This document shows, one piece after another, positions 9,854-17,813 of a DNA stretch of 64,000 nucleotides. The notes below the pieces were generated by a model, which searched no databases, was not told the origin of the DNA, and saw only the letters and a list, made by a program, of their open reading frames with translations. Both the position numbers and the translations under genes were made by a program. Source of the stretch: Rosettibacter sp037481715 (lineage in GTDB: Bacteria > Bacteroidota > Ignavibacteria > Ignavibacteriales > Melioribacteraceae); assembly GCA_037481715.1 (NCBI GenBank), contig JBBFLD010000006.1, positions 1 through 64,000 on the forward strand, in the 5' to 3' direction. Within the stretch, counting starts at the first letter, position 1, and every line of letters starts with the position of its first letter.

Positions 9854-10007
9854 AGCTTCTCCTTTTAAAAAAGTTGAACTCTTAGTACAATTTTTAAACA
9901 AAATTAATGATTCAACCACATTATAGAAAAAATTCTCTATACCGAATTTAGCAATTATTTAAACCATTTTATTATATTTAATTAACAACAATAAAATTAT
10001 CAAAAAA

Positions 10008-10697
10008 ATGGCAGAGAAAACTAAACTATGGTACTTAGAAAATTTTAATCTCTTTAGTAATCTCAGTAAAGAACAAATGATGGAATTGAATAAATTTATT
10101 ATCGATAAGGAAATTAAGGCCAACGAGCCAATTTATTTTGCTGATGAACCATCAAATACAATTTTTTTTCTTAAAACCGGTAGAGTCAAAATTATAAAGT
10201 ATCTTTCAGATGGCAGTGAAAAAATCATTACAATTATAAATCCCGGCGAAATTTTTGGTGAAATGGCTTATCTGGATGAAGGGAAAAGAACTGACTATGC
10301 TGTCACACTTGAACCATCGAGGATTTGCGCTATTAATAAAAATGACCTTGCTTCATTTATTGAAAAAAATCCCGAACTTAATTTACGATTAACAAAAATT
10401 TTAGGATTGAGACTCAAAAGTTTCACTGAAAGAATTGAAGATCTCATTTTTAAGGATGCCGACCAAAGAATTGCTTCATTCATTCTTAGATATGCTGAAA
10501 AACATGGTAAAAAAATTGGAGACCAAATTTTCATTAAACCCTTCTTAAAGCATCAAGATATTGGTGAACTTACTGCATGTTCAAGACAAACTGTAAATTA
10601 TTTTTTAACCGATTTGAGAAAAAGAGGAATAATTAATTTTGACAGAAACAAGCTTATCATCAATAAAATTGAGGAAATAAAAAAAATAATTTCTTAA
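10008..10697 (+). CDS. Crp/Fnr family transcriptional regulator
   Basis: The 229-residue regulator has an N-terminal cyclic-nucleotide-binding-type beta barrel (about residues 15-125, with FADEPSNTIFFLKTGRVKI and GEIFGEMAYLDEGKRTD) and a C-terminal winged helix (about 150-225, with DIGELTACSRQTVNYFLTDL as recognition region). It lacks the N-terminal cysteine cluster of Fnr, so it is not an obvious oxygen-sensing iron-sulfur form; a cNMP or haem/NO-type signal is possible. A near-palindrome lies 5 bases past its stop, and two perfect copies of the same palindrome precede other operons in the next 7 kb. It is therefore the natural candidate for their regulator, which is an inference. Confidence 0.92.
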   Translation: MAEKTKLWYLENFNLFSNLSKEQMMELNKFIIDKEIKANEPIYFADEPSNTIFFLKTGRVKIIKYLSDGSEKIITIINPGEIFGEMAYLDEGKRTDYAVTLEPSRICAINKNDLASFIEKNPELNLRLTKILGLRLKSFTERIEDLIFKDADQRIASFILRYAEKHGKKIGDQIFIKPFLKHQDIGELTACSRQTVNYFLTDLRKRGIINFDRNKLIINKIEEIKKIIS

Positions 10698-10701
10698 TAA
10701 G

Positions 10702-10717
10702 TGTCCAATAATTGACA
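10702..10717. promoter_or_regulatory. Putative operator TGTCCA-ATAA-TTGACA
   Basis: The site matches the perfect palindromes at 16247 and 17814 at all but one half-site position (TGTCCA instead of TGTCAA), with the same 4-base spacer length. It lies directly after the Crp/Fnr gene and 42 bases before the thioredoxin-like gene. Its right half, TTGACA, can serve as a -35 element for that unit. Confidence 0.6.
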
Positions 10718-10759
10718 GTATTTTTATTGCCTTGGTTGTAAATTGAAAATAAAAAATTT

Positions 10760-11005
10760 ATGATTCTTACTCTATTAATTTCAGATAATTGCGAAGCATG
10801 TGAACGTGCAAAAAAAGTTTTAGAAAAAATTCATCTTAATTACCCTCAATTATCAACAGAAATAATTCATATTAATTCTTACAAAGGTAAAGGTATTCTA
10901 ATAACTCCAGCATTGTTAATTGACAATAAGTTATTTTGTTATGGTGATATTGATGAAGTAAGTTTATCAAAAAAATTAAATCGAGGTTCTTATGCCGTTC
11001 ATTAA
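10760..11005 (+). CDS. Small thioredoxin-fold protein
   Basis: This 81-residue protein has a redox CxxC pair, C11-x2-C14, in ISDNCEACERAKKVLEK, then a beta-alpha-beta pattern and ITPALLIDNKLFCYGD, where the cis-proline expected of a thioredoxin fold is present (TP). It is probably a cytoplasmic thiol-disulfide or glutaredoxin-like protein. Its last 14 bases overlap the start of the broken AhpD-like gene, so the two were translationally coupled. The pair follows the Crp/Fnr gene and a putative operator. A redox role fits; the partner is not known. Confidence 0.72.
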   Translation: MILTLLISDNCEACERAKKVLEKIHLNYPQLSTEIIHINSYKGKGILITPALLIDNKLFCYGDIDEVSLSKKLNRGSYAVH

Positions 11006-11538
11006 AGTAATTGATGAAGAAAATGCAAAAGGAAAATAAAAGAAGTTTATGAAGAAATTACAAAGTCCCGCGGTAAACTTTCTAACATAATGAAAATTCA
11101 CAGCCTTAATCCAGATGCAATGAGAAATTGTATAAAACATTAATGTTTGGCAAGTCTAATCTTTCACGTGAAGTTAGAGAGATGATTGCTGTTGTTGTAT
11201 CGACTGCTAATAAGTGTGATTATTGTATTAATCATCACGCAGAAGCACTAAATTTTTACTGGAAAAATAAAGAAAAATTAAATCATTTTATTAGTGATTT
11301 CAGGAGTGTAGAGATTGAATCAAAAGTGAAATCGTTGCTCGAATATTCTTATAAACTTACCGTTACACCGCAAAATATATCATCAGCAACAATCGACAAT
11401 CTGCGTTTATCAGGCTGGAGCGATGAAGATATACTGTTAGCCAATTTAATTATAAGCTATTTCAATTTTGTAAACAGAATTGCACTTGGATTAGGAGTTG
11501 AATTTTCAGAGGATGAGGTAAAGGGCTACAAGTACTAA
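10992..11538 (+). pseudogene. Frameshifted AhpD-like (carboxymuconolactone decarboxylase family) gene
   Basis: Translation runs through three frames. Frame one (10992-11039) gives MPFIKVIDEENAKGK then stop. The next frame, from about 11033, gives IKEVYEEITKSRGKLSNIM up to MRN near 11127. The third frame, from 11128, gives LYKTLMFGKSNLSREVREM and continues to 11538. Joined, this is a peroxidase-related AhpD-like protein of about 180 aa, with the CxxC-x3-H motif intact (CDYCINHH). Each shift equals loss of one base; the first lies in an A-rich tract and the second may also lack a few codons. A TTG-started piece (11128-11538) is open but lacks the first third. True decay or base-calling error cannot be separated from this sequence alone. 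Confidence 0.85.
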
Positions 11539-11568
11539 TTCATTCAGATGTTTATTTAATTTAAATTC

Positions 11569-13122
11569 CTACTCATGTTGAAAAAATTTACTACTTGGAA
11601 TATTTATTTCAACTGTAGTTCCTTTTCCTTTTTCGCTAAAAATATTTAATCCAAACTCACATAAATCACAGCATTTTTTCGCTATTGCTAATCCAAGTCC
11701 ATTCCCTTCATAACCACGAGTTGCACTCATATCTTCCTGTCTGAAAGGCTTGAATAATTCTGTCATAAATTCTTTAGAAATACCTCTGCCCTGATCTTGA
11801 ACTAATATTTTTATTCCATGGTTTGGATTTTCCATCAAGCAGAAAATTATTTCTCCTGAATCAGAAAACTTAAGTGCATTGTCTGCTATCTGTCTTATTG
11901 CTTCTTCTAATAAAAATTTCTCTGCCAAAACAATCGTAGTAGAGGCAGCACAATCGGTTTTTAATTGTAAACCTTTTTTTAATGCTTCTTCTTCAATTTC
12001 ATTTGCAATGTTATCTATGATATTTAACAAATTAACATATTGAAATTTCGTTTTATAACTTCCAGAAGCTAATTCACTATAAAGAACCATCATCTCAATT
12101 GTTCTTATTAACCTGCGGCTTCCAATTTTAATTTTTTCTGATAAATCATTTAACGATTCTAACTTTTCATCATCAAATTCCATTTTAATAAGTTCAATGC
12201 TGCCAAGAATTACATTAAGGGGTGTTCTTATTTCGTGCGATATTAAAGTAAGAAATTCGCTTTTCATTTTGTCTGAAGATTCGGCTTTTTCTTTTGCACG
12301 TTTCAGTTCGTCGATTGTAGCAAATATTTTTTCTTGCTGTTCTAAGATTGTTTTTCTTAAGACTTCAGCAGCATCAACCAGTTCTCCAACTTCGCCGCCT
12401 GCTTTGATATGATTGTATTCAGAGTAATCTCCCTGAGCAATTTTTTTTATTTTATCTTTTACTTTGACTATAGGCATCAAAAAAATATTTGACAAAGCAA
12501 TACTTATTAATATTGTTATTGGGATTAATATTAGTCTGCCTGTTAAAATTTCTTTGTTTATGCTGTCAATAGCTGCCTGAATCTGTTCATATTTCTGGTC
12601 TACTTTTATGATGCCAACAACATTATTATTTTTATCAAAAATTGGTGCAAGTCCAGAAAGCCATCTGCCATATCTATCATTATAAGGTTCAGTGCGAATA
12701 CATTGTTTGTTTTCAAATATCGACAATGCAGCAGCTACACCTTCTTTATTTAATTGCATTAATGAATCTTTTCCATCCTTCATTTTTGTAAGAACTATAC
12801 CAAAAGCCAGACTATTTTTATCAAGAATTGAGATTGAATATTGATTGTTATGTAATTGTAAATTTTGTTTGGCTAATTCAATTGTTTGTCGAATGTGCTG
12901 ATAAATTGATGTTGATAATGATGTTGAATCATAAATATTTATTTGAGAAAATTCATTTCCATCAATACTTGCTGCTATTGAGGCAGCAATGCTTTTCAAT
13001 TTATCCCCCAAAAGTTCTTCTGAAAAATTTTTTATTTTGGGCTGTAATACTAATAATCCAATCTGAATTATTAGATTTATTAATATCGTTAGTACGATTG
13101 TAAGTTTTAACCAGAGTTTCAT
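11569..13122 (-). CDS. Membrane sensor histidine kinase
   Basis: The 517-residue kinase has TM1 at about 7-27, an extracytoplasmic sensor region of about 28-193 resembling a double-Cache-like fold, TM2 at about 194-216, and a HAMP domain to about 270. A HisKA domain follows with the phospho-acceptor H296 in LTLISHEIRTPLNVILGS. The HATPase domain carries IRQIADNALKFS (N box), DQGRGIS (G1) and GNGLGLAIAKKCC (G2). No response regulator is adjacent, so its partner is elsewhere. It is the last gene of the six-gene operon starting at 16170 and overlaps the peroxiredoxin gene by 4 bases (ATGA type), which suggests it monitors the same stress. Confidence 0.93.
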   Translation of the reverse strand: MKLWLKLTIVLTILINLIIQIGLLVLQPKIKNFSEELLGDKLKSIAASIAASIDGNEFSQINIYDSTSLSTSIYQHIRQTIELAKQNLQLHNNQYSISILDKNSLAFGIVLTKMKDGKDSLMQLNKEGVAAALSIFENKQCIRTEPYNDRYGRWLSGLAPIFDKNNNVVGIIKVDQKYEQIQAAIDSINKEILTGRLILIPITILISIALSNIFLMPIVKVKDKIKKIAQGDYSEYNHIKAGGEVGELVDAAEVLRKTILEQQEKIFATIDELKRAKEKAESSDKMKSEFLTLISHEIRTPLNVILGSIELIKMEFDDEKLESLNDLSEKIKIGSRRLIRTIEMMVLYSELASGSYKTKFQYVNLLNIIDNIANEIEEEALKKGLQLKTDCAASTTIVLAEKFLLEEAIRQIADNALKFSDSGEIIFCLMENPNHGIKILVQDQGRGISKEFMTELFKPFRQEDMSATRGYEGNGLGLAIAKKCCDLCEFGLNIFSEKGKGTTVEINIPSSKFFQHE

Positions 13123-13745
13123 AAATAATTTTTTGCTGTTTCTAAAATTATTTTTGCTTTCATTCTTTCTTTATAATTAGGATTAACATACTCGAATTTT
13201 ATGATACCGTTCTCATCCACTAAAAAAACACTCGGCACTGGCAAAATGTGATGTTTTTCACCTGAACTTGCTTCAAGGTCTATATTAAAACTTTTTAATT
13301 TATTTACATATTCATCGTCCACTTTGAAGGCAATGCCAAAAGCTTTACAAGCATAAGCTTTGCTGTCGGAATATAGTTCATACTTTAATTTATGTTTTTC
13401 TAATGAAGCTTTAAGATTTTCCGGTTTATCCATACTTATTGCAATTAATTTGTAACCAATTTTTATGAGGTCATTTTCGATTGTTTGCAAATCACTTAAA
13501 TGCATATTGCAATAAGGACACCAGCCACCGCGGTAAAATATTATAATTGATTTTTTGCCTTTTACTATTTCTTTTATGGAAATTTCTTTCCCCGATAAAG
13601 TTTGAACTTTTACATCGGGAATTTCACTGCTTATTTTAATTGGACATACTTCTTCAGCTGTGTTTGCAACATTTTCATTTCCCCGAGCTATAACAAGCCC
13701 GCTTATGAAAAAATTTACAGCTAAAATTAAATACAAAATATTCAT
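13119..13745 (-). CDS. Exported peroxiredoxin-like (AhpC/TSA, PRX-like) protein
   Basis: The 208-residue protein begins with a hydrophobic export signal (MNILYLILAVNFFISGLVIA). A thioredoxin-fold redoxin domain of about 40-205 follows, with the active cysteines C76-x2-C79 in FYRGGWCPYCNMHLSDLQ. This CPYC pair with GGW resembles the PRX-like2 branch rather than a classical 2-Cys AhpC. It may reduce peroxides or disulfides in the periplasm. It lies between the DUF6969-like gene (11-base gap) and the histidine kinase (4-base overlap). Confidence 0.85.
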   Translation of the reverse strand: MNILYLILAVNFFISGLVIARGNENVANTAEEVCPIKISSEIPDVKVQTLSGKEISIKEIVKGKKSIIIFYRGGWCPYCNMHLSDLQTIENDLIKIGYKLIAISMDKPENLKASLEKHKLKYELYSDSKAYACKAFGIAFKVDDEYVNKLKSFNIDLEASSGEKHHILPVPSVFLVDENGIIKFEYVNPNYKERMKAKIILETAKNYL

Positions 13746-13756
13746 GGAAATTTCCT

Positions 13757-14428
13757 TTATCTTATTTTTAAATCTATTTTTTTGAAAGAAAGAATTTCAT
13801 AATCTCTATCTTCAAATGGTTCTCTAAAATTTTTATTAACATAATTTTTTATCCATTCATCTCTTTCATCGAACAAATCAAAAATTTCTTTTTGGTATGC
13901 CTTGAAGATATAGTTTACAAATTCCACTATTCTTTTATCTGTAAACAAATTTGGATTAACATAAAAAGTCTGAGCAAGTTCTTTTAATTTATCAGACTTT
14001 ACATATTTATCGCCAGTTACCCAGCGGTTTACAGTTGCAAGTCCAATTGGCTCTCCATCTTTATTCATAGAGATTAAAATGAGATGAACAAGTTCTCCAT
14101 CATCATCTAAACTAAATGTATGAAAGTGACCATACTCATTTGGTCTGTGAATATGAAAGAATAATTGACAACCAGTTGAATTATCTTTAATACCTTCATC
14201 AGTGGGATAATGAGTATAAGGATCAAATTTATACTTTCTGCCATTCATAATTTTCTTAACAATATTTGAGCCTTCTCTGCGAAGGCTCAGAATAATTTCT
14301 GTAATTTGTTTTAAGAATTTATTAGCAGTATCATTAACATCAGCTATTATTTCAGCAGCTTTAACTTTCGATTGAAAGAAAAGAAAAGTTAGTAATGAAC
14401 TTGCTCTAATAAATTCTCTTCGATTCAT
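13757..14428 (-). CDS. Tat-signal protein, DUF6969-like
   Basis: The start at 14428 (MNRREFIRASSLLTFLFF) is supported by GAAGGT upstream and by a twin-arginine signal. An upstream in-frame ATG at 14458 would bury that signal. The start shares one base with the stop of the 114-residue gene (TAATG), implying translational coupling. The mature part has a histidine-rich core (QLFFHIHRPNEYGHFHTF) followed by LVHLILISMNKDGEPIGLAT and VNRWVTGDKY. From memory this pattern matches the uncharacterised DUF6969 family. The clustered histidines could bind a metal, which is an inference. Twin-arginine export would fit a protein folded with its cofactor in the cytoplasm. Confidence 0.7.
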   Translation of the reverse strand: MNRREFIRASSLLTFLFFQSKVKAAEIIADVNDTANKFLKQITEIILSLRREGSNIVKKIMNGRKYKFDPYTHYPTDEGIKDNSTGCQLFFHIHRPNEYGHFHTFSLDDDGELVHLILISMNKDGEPIGLATVNRWVTGDKYVKSDKLKELAQTFYVNPNLFTDKRIVEFVNYIFKAYQKEIFDLFDERDEWIKNYVNKNFREPFEDRDYEILSFKKIDLKIR

Positions 14429-14772
14429 TATTTTACCTTCGATAAAATCATTGAACAAACTTGGTCGTGCATATTTTTTAAATCTGGGTCAACCTTGGAG
14501 AAATTCATTTTTTGGTCGAGTTTTGGTTTGACCTCGGCTAATGCTTCTTTAGTAGGATTATTAAAATGTTCTCCCATCAATAATTTCATTTGTGCGATTG
14601 CATGGTTTTCTACTTCTTCTGGACTTAAATTTTTTCCTAAAATTTGTGCACCCCGCTTTAATGTTTCACCGTGAATTGCAACAAAACAGCCAAGTAAAGC
14701 ATCGCGAGCTTCTATTGGAGTAATTGAAGTTGCTGATTGTGCTTTTTGTAATTGATCTAATGTCTTAGCCAT
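14428..14772 (-). CDS. Conserved hypothetical protein, 114 aa
   Basis: I do not recognise this family. It is a soluble, probably all-helical protein with one cysteine near residue 29 (LLGCFVAIHGETLKRG) and another near 107 (DQVCSMILS). It has no signal peptide or membrane segment and is preceded by a strong ribosome-binding site (AAAGGAGG). It is the third gene of the operon CMD, YceI, this gene, Tat protein, peroxiredoxin, kinase. The gap to YceI is 27 bases and it overlaps the next gene by one base, so it is very probably expressed with them. Confidence 0.75.
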   Translation of the reverse strand: MAKTLDQLQKAQSATSITPIEARDALLGCFVAIHGETLKRGAQILGKNLSPEEVENHAIAQMKLLMGEHFNNPTKEALAEVKPKLDQKMNFSKVDPDLKNMHDQVCSMILSKVK

Positions 14773-14799
14773 TTTTAATCCTCCTTTTTTAATGATATC

Positions 14800-15591
14800 T
14801 TATTTTTTCTTTGGTGCACAGGGATTACATGGATTTTCTTTTTTCTCAACTTTTTTTACTGCACAGGGATTACATGGATTATTTTTCATTTCATGCTTTT
14901 TTACTGCACATGGGTTACATTTATTTTCAGCTTTCTTTGGTCCACATGTTCCACAAGGATTATTTGAACTGTTTGCATCATTAGCAACAAAACTTACTGA
15001 TATTTTAACTTTGTCATTAACTTTACCTACAACCATCGATGGAATTTTTATGCCATAGTCTGAAAGTTTTATATTGAATTCAGAATTTACTACAAGTAAG
15101 TTACCTGGTGCTTTTGCTTTTGTGAGTTCACTTTCTTTGAAATATGTAAGTACGACTGGAACTCTAATATTTCTTGTAATACCATGCACAGAAAATTTGC
15201 CTTCTGCTATTGCAGTTACTGTTTTGCCATCATCTAATTTTTTTGTTGTTGTATTTTTAATGCTTGTTAATTGAAATTCTGCATAAGGATATTTATCAGC
15301 ATTAAGCCACATTTCACTTCTTAAATGTTCATCCCTTAAGTCAATTCCAGTTTTTATATCTTTAATAGCAATTCTTACTTTGCCCATAGGTTTTTGAGTT
15401 ATGTCATTTAGGTTCAACTTAACTGTTGCTTCTATACCACTAACAAGTCCGATAATTTTTTCAAATGGTGCATCAGAAACAAATGATGCTTGATTTCTCC
15501 CGTCCTTTGTATCAGTTGAAAATGATTGAGCAGATAAATTTATTGCAAGCGCAAGTAACAATAAGATTGCTTCTTTTATGAGATTCTTCAT
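14800..15591 (-). CDS. YceI family protein with cysteine-rich CNPC repeat tail
   Basis: The signal peptide (about 1-22, ending LALAINLSAQS) is followed by a YceI-type lipocalin-like barrel at about 25-203 (SFSTDTKDGRNQASFVSDAP, LRDEHLRSEMWLNADKYPYA, GKFSVHGITRNI). YceI proteins usually end near here and bind isoprenoid-like lipids. This one continues for 60 residues as a Lys/Glu-rich tail with four CxxC pairs: C213/C216, C225/C228, C240/C243 and C255/C258. The last three are CNPC in near-identical NPCNPCAVKK units. The tail could bind metal or undergo disulfide chemistry in the periplasm, which is an inference. It is second in the operon after the AhpD-like gene. Confidence 0.9.
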   Translation of the reverse strand: MKNLIKEAILLLLALAINLSAQSFSTDTKDGRNQASFVSDAPFEKIIGLVSGIEATVKLNLNDITQKPMGKVRIAIKDIKTGIDLRDEHLRSEMWLNADKYPYAEFQLTSIKNTTTKKLDDGKTVTAIAEGKFSVHGITRNIRVPVVLTYFKESELTKAKAPGNLLVVNSEFNIKLSDYGIKIPSMVVGKVNDKVKISVSFVANDANSSNNPCGTCGPKKAENKCNPCAVKKHEMKNNPCNPCAVKKVEKKENPCNPCAPKKK

Positions 15592-15621
15592 ATTAGTTCT
15601 CCTTTTTATGATTGTTAAATT

Positions 15622-16170
15622 TTATGCTGCTTTTTTTAGACTTTGAGCTTTAGGAAAATCTATATCTGGTTTAGCCAATTTACCTATATAGTTCGAAAAT
15701 GTTATTTCAGCAATTAATGCAACAAGATCAATAAGAGCTTTTTCATCATAACCTGCTTCGTAAAAAGCATTGACTAAACTTTCATCTGCATTTCCTTTAT
15801 TTACAATTATTGATTTAGTCAGATTAGTAAGAGCATTTAACTTTTTATCACTATGAGTTCCAGCTCTTAATTGTAGTGTTTCCTCTTCGCTGAATCCGTT
15901 CATCTTAGCAATTGTTGTATGTGCCGAAACACAGTATGAACATCCATTTTCTTCAGAAGCCGCAAGAGCTATGGCTCCCCTTTCTTTATTATTGAATGAA
16001 CTATTCTTTTGAGCTTCTGAAAATGTGAGATATGAACTAAGAGCATTTGGTGAGTTCCCGATGACTGCATAAATATTAGGAAGCATTCCAACGGAATTTT
16101 CAATTTTCTCGAATATCTGTCTGAAAAGCTCTGGAGCCTGCTCTTTATTTAACACTGATAATTTTTTCAT
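15622..16170 (-). CDS. AhpD-like carboxymuconolactone decarboxylase family protein
   Basis: The start at 16170 (MKKLSVLNKEQAPELF) gives a 182-residue protein with AGGA 9 bases upstream; the frame stays open to 16245 but adds an unconserved extension. The catalytic AhpD-type motif is C77-x2-C80-x3-H84 in NGCSYCVSAHTT. AhpD-like proteins act as alkylhydroperoxidases through this cysteine pair. It is the first gene of a six-gene operon reaching 11569, and a perfect TGTCAA-N4-TTGACA palindrome lies 77-92 bases upstream of the start. It is distinct from the broken relative at 10992. Confidence 0.92.
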   Translation of the reverse strand: MKKLSVLNKEQAPELFRQIFEKIENSVGMLPNIYAVIGNSPNALSSYLTFSEAQKNSSFNNKERGAIALAASEENGCSYCVSAHTTIAKMNGFSEEETLQLRAGTHSDKKLNALTNLTKSIIVNKGNADESLVNAFYEAGYDEKALIDLVALIAEITFSNYIGKLAKPDIDFPKAQSLKKAA

Positions 16171-16246
16171 CTTTTTAATCCTAATGTTTTTGAAAAATTT
16201 ATTTTGAATTTCTCTTGTAAAAATATTTTTCCAGCAAGAAGACATC

Positions 16247-16262
16247 TGTCAAGAATTTGACA
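16247..16262. promoter_or_regulatory. Perfect palindrome TGTCAA-GAAT-TTGACA, operator with embedded -35
   Basis: A perfect 6-base inverted repeat with a 4-base spacer, 77-92 bases upstream of the AhpD-like start at 16170. On the minus strand the proximal half TTGACA is followed after 17 bases by AAAATA, a weak -10. The dyad centre would then be near -40, the usual place for a class II Crp/Fnr activator. A second perfect copy at 17814 lies at the same distance (75-90) from its gene. Confidence 0.68.
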
Positions 16263-16275
16263 AAAATGTTTTTTC

Positions 16276-16998
16276 TCAGTTTTGCTTAATTCTGATAATG
16301 TATTTAGCCTTAAAAATGTTTTCATTCATTTCAGGAACAACTTTACGAATTACACTTGTTGGAATTCCAATATCTCCTAAATACAATTCACCAGTAATTT
16401 CTGGTAGCAAACCAGACTTTGGAAGAGCAAGTGTTAATGTTAAATCAGGTTTTATATGATGTTCATATTTTTTACCAGTAGTTGCATTAACACCACTTGG
16501 TACATCCAAAGAAACTTTGATTGATAATTGATTATTTGCCCATTTGATTAGTTCAAGCTCTTTTCCTTTTGGTTCCCCCATTAGATTATAACCAATAATT
16601 GCATCAATAATTAAGTCCGGGTTTTCATACTGTAATTCTTCAACAGAAATTATTTGCGCATTTGTTGATTTAAGAATCTGAAGCTGATATTTAGAAACAT
16701 CATTTAATTTTGTTGGTTCAGAGATACACACTTTAACATTATGACCATGATTTGCTAAATGTCGGGCAGCACAAATTCCACCACCGCCGTTTCCGCCTTT
16801 ACCAGCCAAAATCAAAATTTCTTGCTTTGAATTCTTCAATAGTATCTTCATTATTAGTTCAGCTAGATTTCTACCAGCATTTTCCATCATTTGAAAAAGA
16901 TTTGGACCAGTTTCTTCAATAGCAATTCTATCAATCTCTTTCATTTGTTCAGCAGTAACAGCTGGTATTGTTTTGCCGTTTTCAGAAATGAAGTTCAT
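16276..16998 (-). CDS. nnrE: NAD(P)H-hydrate epimerase
   Basis: This is a single YjeF_N domain of 240 residues that epimerises the R and S forms of damaged NAD(P)H hydrate. It shows VTAEQMKEIDRIAIEETG, MMENAGRNLAELI, the nucleotide-binding ILAGKGGNGGGGICAARHL, IIDAIIGYNL and SLDVPSGVNATTG. The kinase (dehydratase) half that is fused in many bacteria is absent here. It lies 8 bases after the small membrane protein and is the last gene of the unit that starts at 17739. Confidence 0.92.
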   Translation of the reverse strand: MNFISENGKTIPAVTAEQMKEIDRIAIEETGPNLFQMMENAGRNLAELIMKILLKNSKQEILILAGKGGNGGGGICAARHLANHGHNVKVCISEPTKLNDVSKYQLQILKSTNAQIISVEELQYENPDLIIDAIIGYNLMGEPKGKELELIKWANNQLSIKVSLDVPSGVNATTGKKYEHHIKPDLTLTLALPKSGLLPEITGELYLGDIGIPTSVIRKVVPEMNENIFKAKYIIRIKQN

Positions 16999-17006
16999 TC
17001 AATAAC

Positions 17007-17270
17007 CTATTTTTTATCTCTAACTTTCCAGAAAAAGAAACCGCAAATGAGAAAAACAATTGCAATAAATCCGAGTGTGTAGTCAAGTCCAAGTACGAAT
17101 TGATCTTTCCATTCTTTATATGTTCTTACAAGAAGTTCATCTTTTTTTTCAATCAAAACATGAGTTTTTGTAAAAATCTCACTTCCAAAGCCAATCCAGG
17201 TTATTACTGCAGATAGAGTTAAAAGCAAAACAATAATTAGAATTAGTTTTTGTTTATTATTCAACTTCAT
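17007..17270 (-). CDS. Small membrane protein with two TM segments, unknown
   Basis: Start at 17270 (MKLNNKQKLILIIVLLLT) gives 87 residues; a longer in-frame start at 17327 would overlap the upstream gene by 46 bases. Hydrophobic segments lie at about 8-27 and 60-80, with a 30-residue loop (KTHVLIEKKDELLVRTYKEW) between them and a basic C-terminus. I do not recognise a family. It lies between the broken membrane protein gene (11-base gap) and nnrE (8-base gap), so it is part of the same unit. Confidence 0.6.
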   Translation of the reverse strand: MKLNNKQKLILIIVLLLTLSAVITWIGFGSEIFTKTHVLIEKKDELLVRTYKEWKDQFVLGLDYTLGFIAIVFLICGFFFWKVRDKK

Positions 17271-17281
17271 CTTACTAATCT

Positions 17282-17739
17282 TTATGCACTTACAACTTTT
17301 GAAAAATTCTGTGGCTTGTAGAGCCAACCTAATACAGCACCAAAGATTAAGTGTCCAACTAAACTTGCCATTGCAATTACAAATGAGCCTGAGAATAACC
17401 CTTCGCTATAACTTCCACCAGCCATTACACTCATCATCGGCATTACCATAATTTGAGCAAGCAGCCATGGCAAAATTCCAAATAATGCACCGGTTTTAAT
17501 TCCGGGTTCTCTGTTTGTAAACGATAAAAAAAGTGCAGCATAAATAAATGCCAACACTACTCCAATCATAAAATGAGCTAACCATCCAACAATTATTGGC
17601 GCACCCATAGTGCTAGCAAGCATTCTGGGAATATTCATTTCGAAACCCATCAATGGAGCCATAAAGGTAAATACGGTCATTGCTGTGTTGCAATTATTCC
17701 AGCAACTAATACTGATTTGATAGAGAGTTTTGTATTCAT
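17282..17739 (-). pseudogene. Frameshifted DUF6789-like membrane protein gene
   Basis: A strong ribosome-binding site (AAAGGAT) precedes an ATG at 17739 that encodes MNTKLSIKSVLVAGIIATQQ and then TGA at 17679-17677. The second frame resumes exactly there with MTVFTFMAPLMGFEMNIPRM and reads to 17282. Together they give a four-helix membrane protein of about 151 residues in which the first helix (SVLVAGIIAT-MTVFTFMAP) is continuous, as in DUF6789-like proteins. The break falls at the ACACA run near 17685 and equals a two-base gain or one-base loss. The ATG at 17680 has no ribosome-binding site of its own, so it is unlikely to be the native start. Confidence 0.78.
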
Positions 17740-17813
17740 TGTTTTATCCTTTCGTTTTTTAATTTAATTTGAAACTTTCACAATCAAACTTATAAGGTTA
17801 TATAGTAGATTAC

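Noticed and set aside
11128..11538. TTG-started 136-codon frame as an independent AhpD-like gene
   Set aside because: Its missing N-terminal third is encoded just upstream in other frames, and no ribosome-binding site precedes the TTG; treated as part of a frameshifted gene.
17282..17680. 132-codon frame as an intact gene starting at 17680
   Set aside because: The first TM helix begins upstream in another frame behind a strong ribosome-binding site at 17739; the ATG at 17680 has none.
17797..17807. Bacteroidetes-type -7 promoter element (TANNTTTG) before the 17739 unit
   Set aside because: A TAAGTTTG-like word exists on the minus strand, but the standard TTGACA-N17 arrangement explains the site and the lineage may not use the Bacteroidetes consensus.
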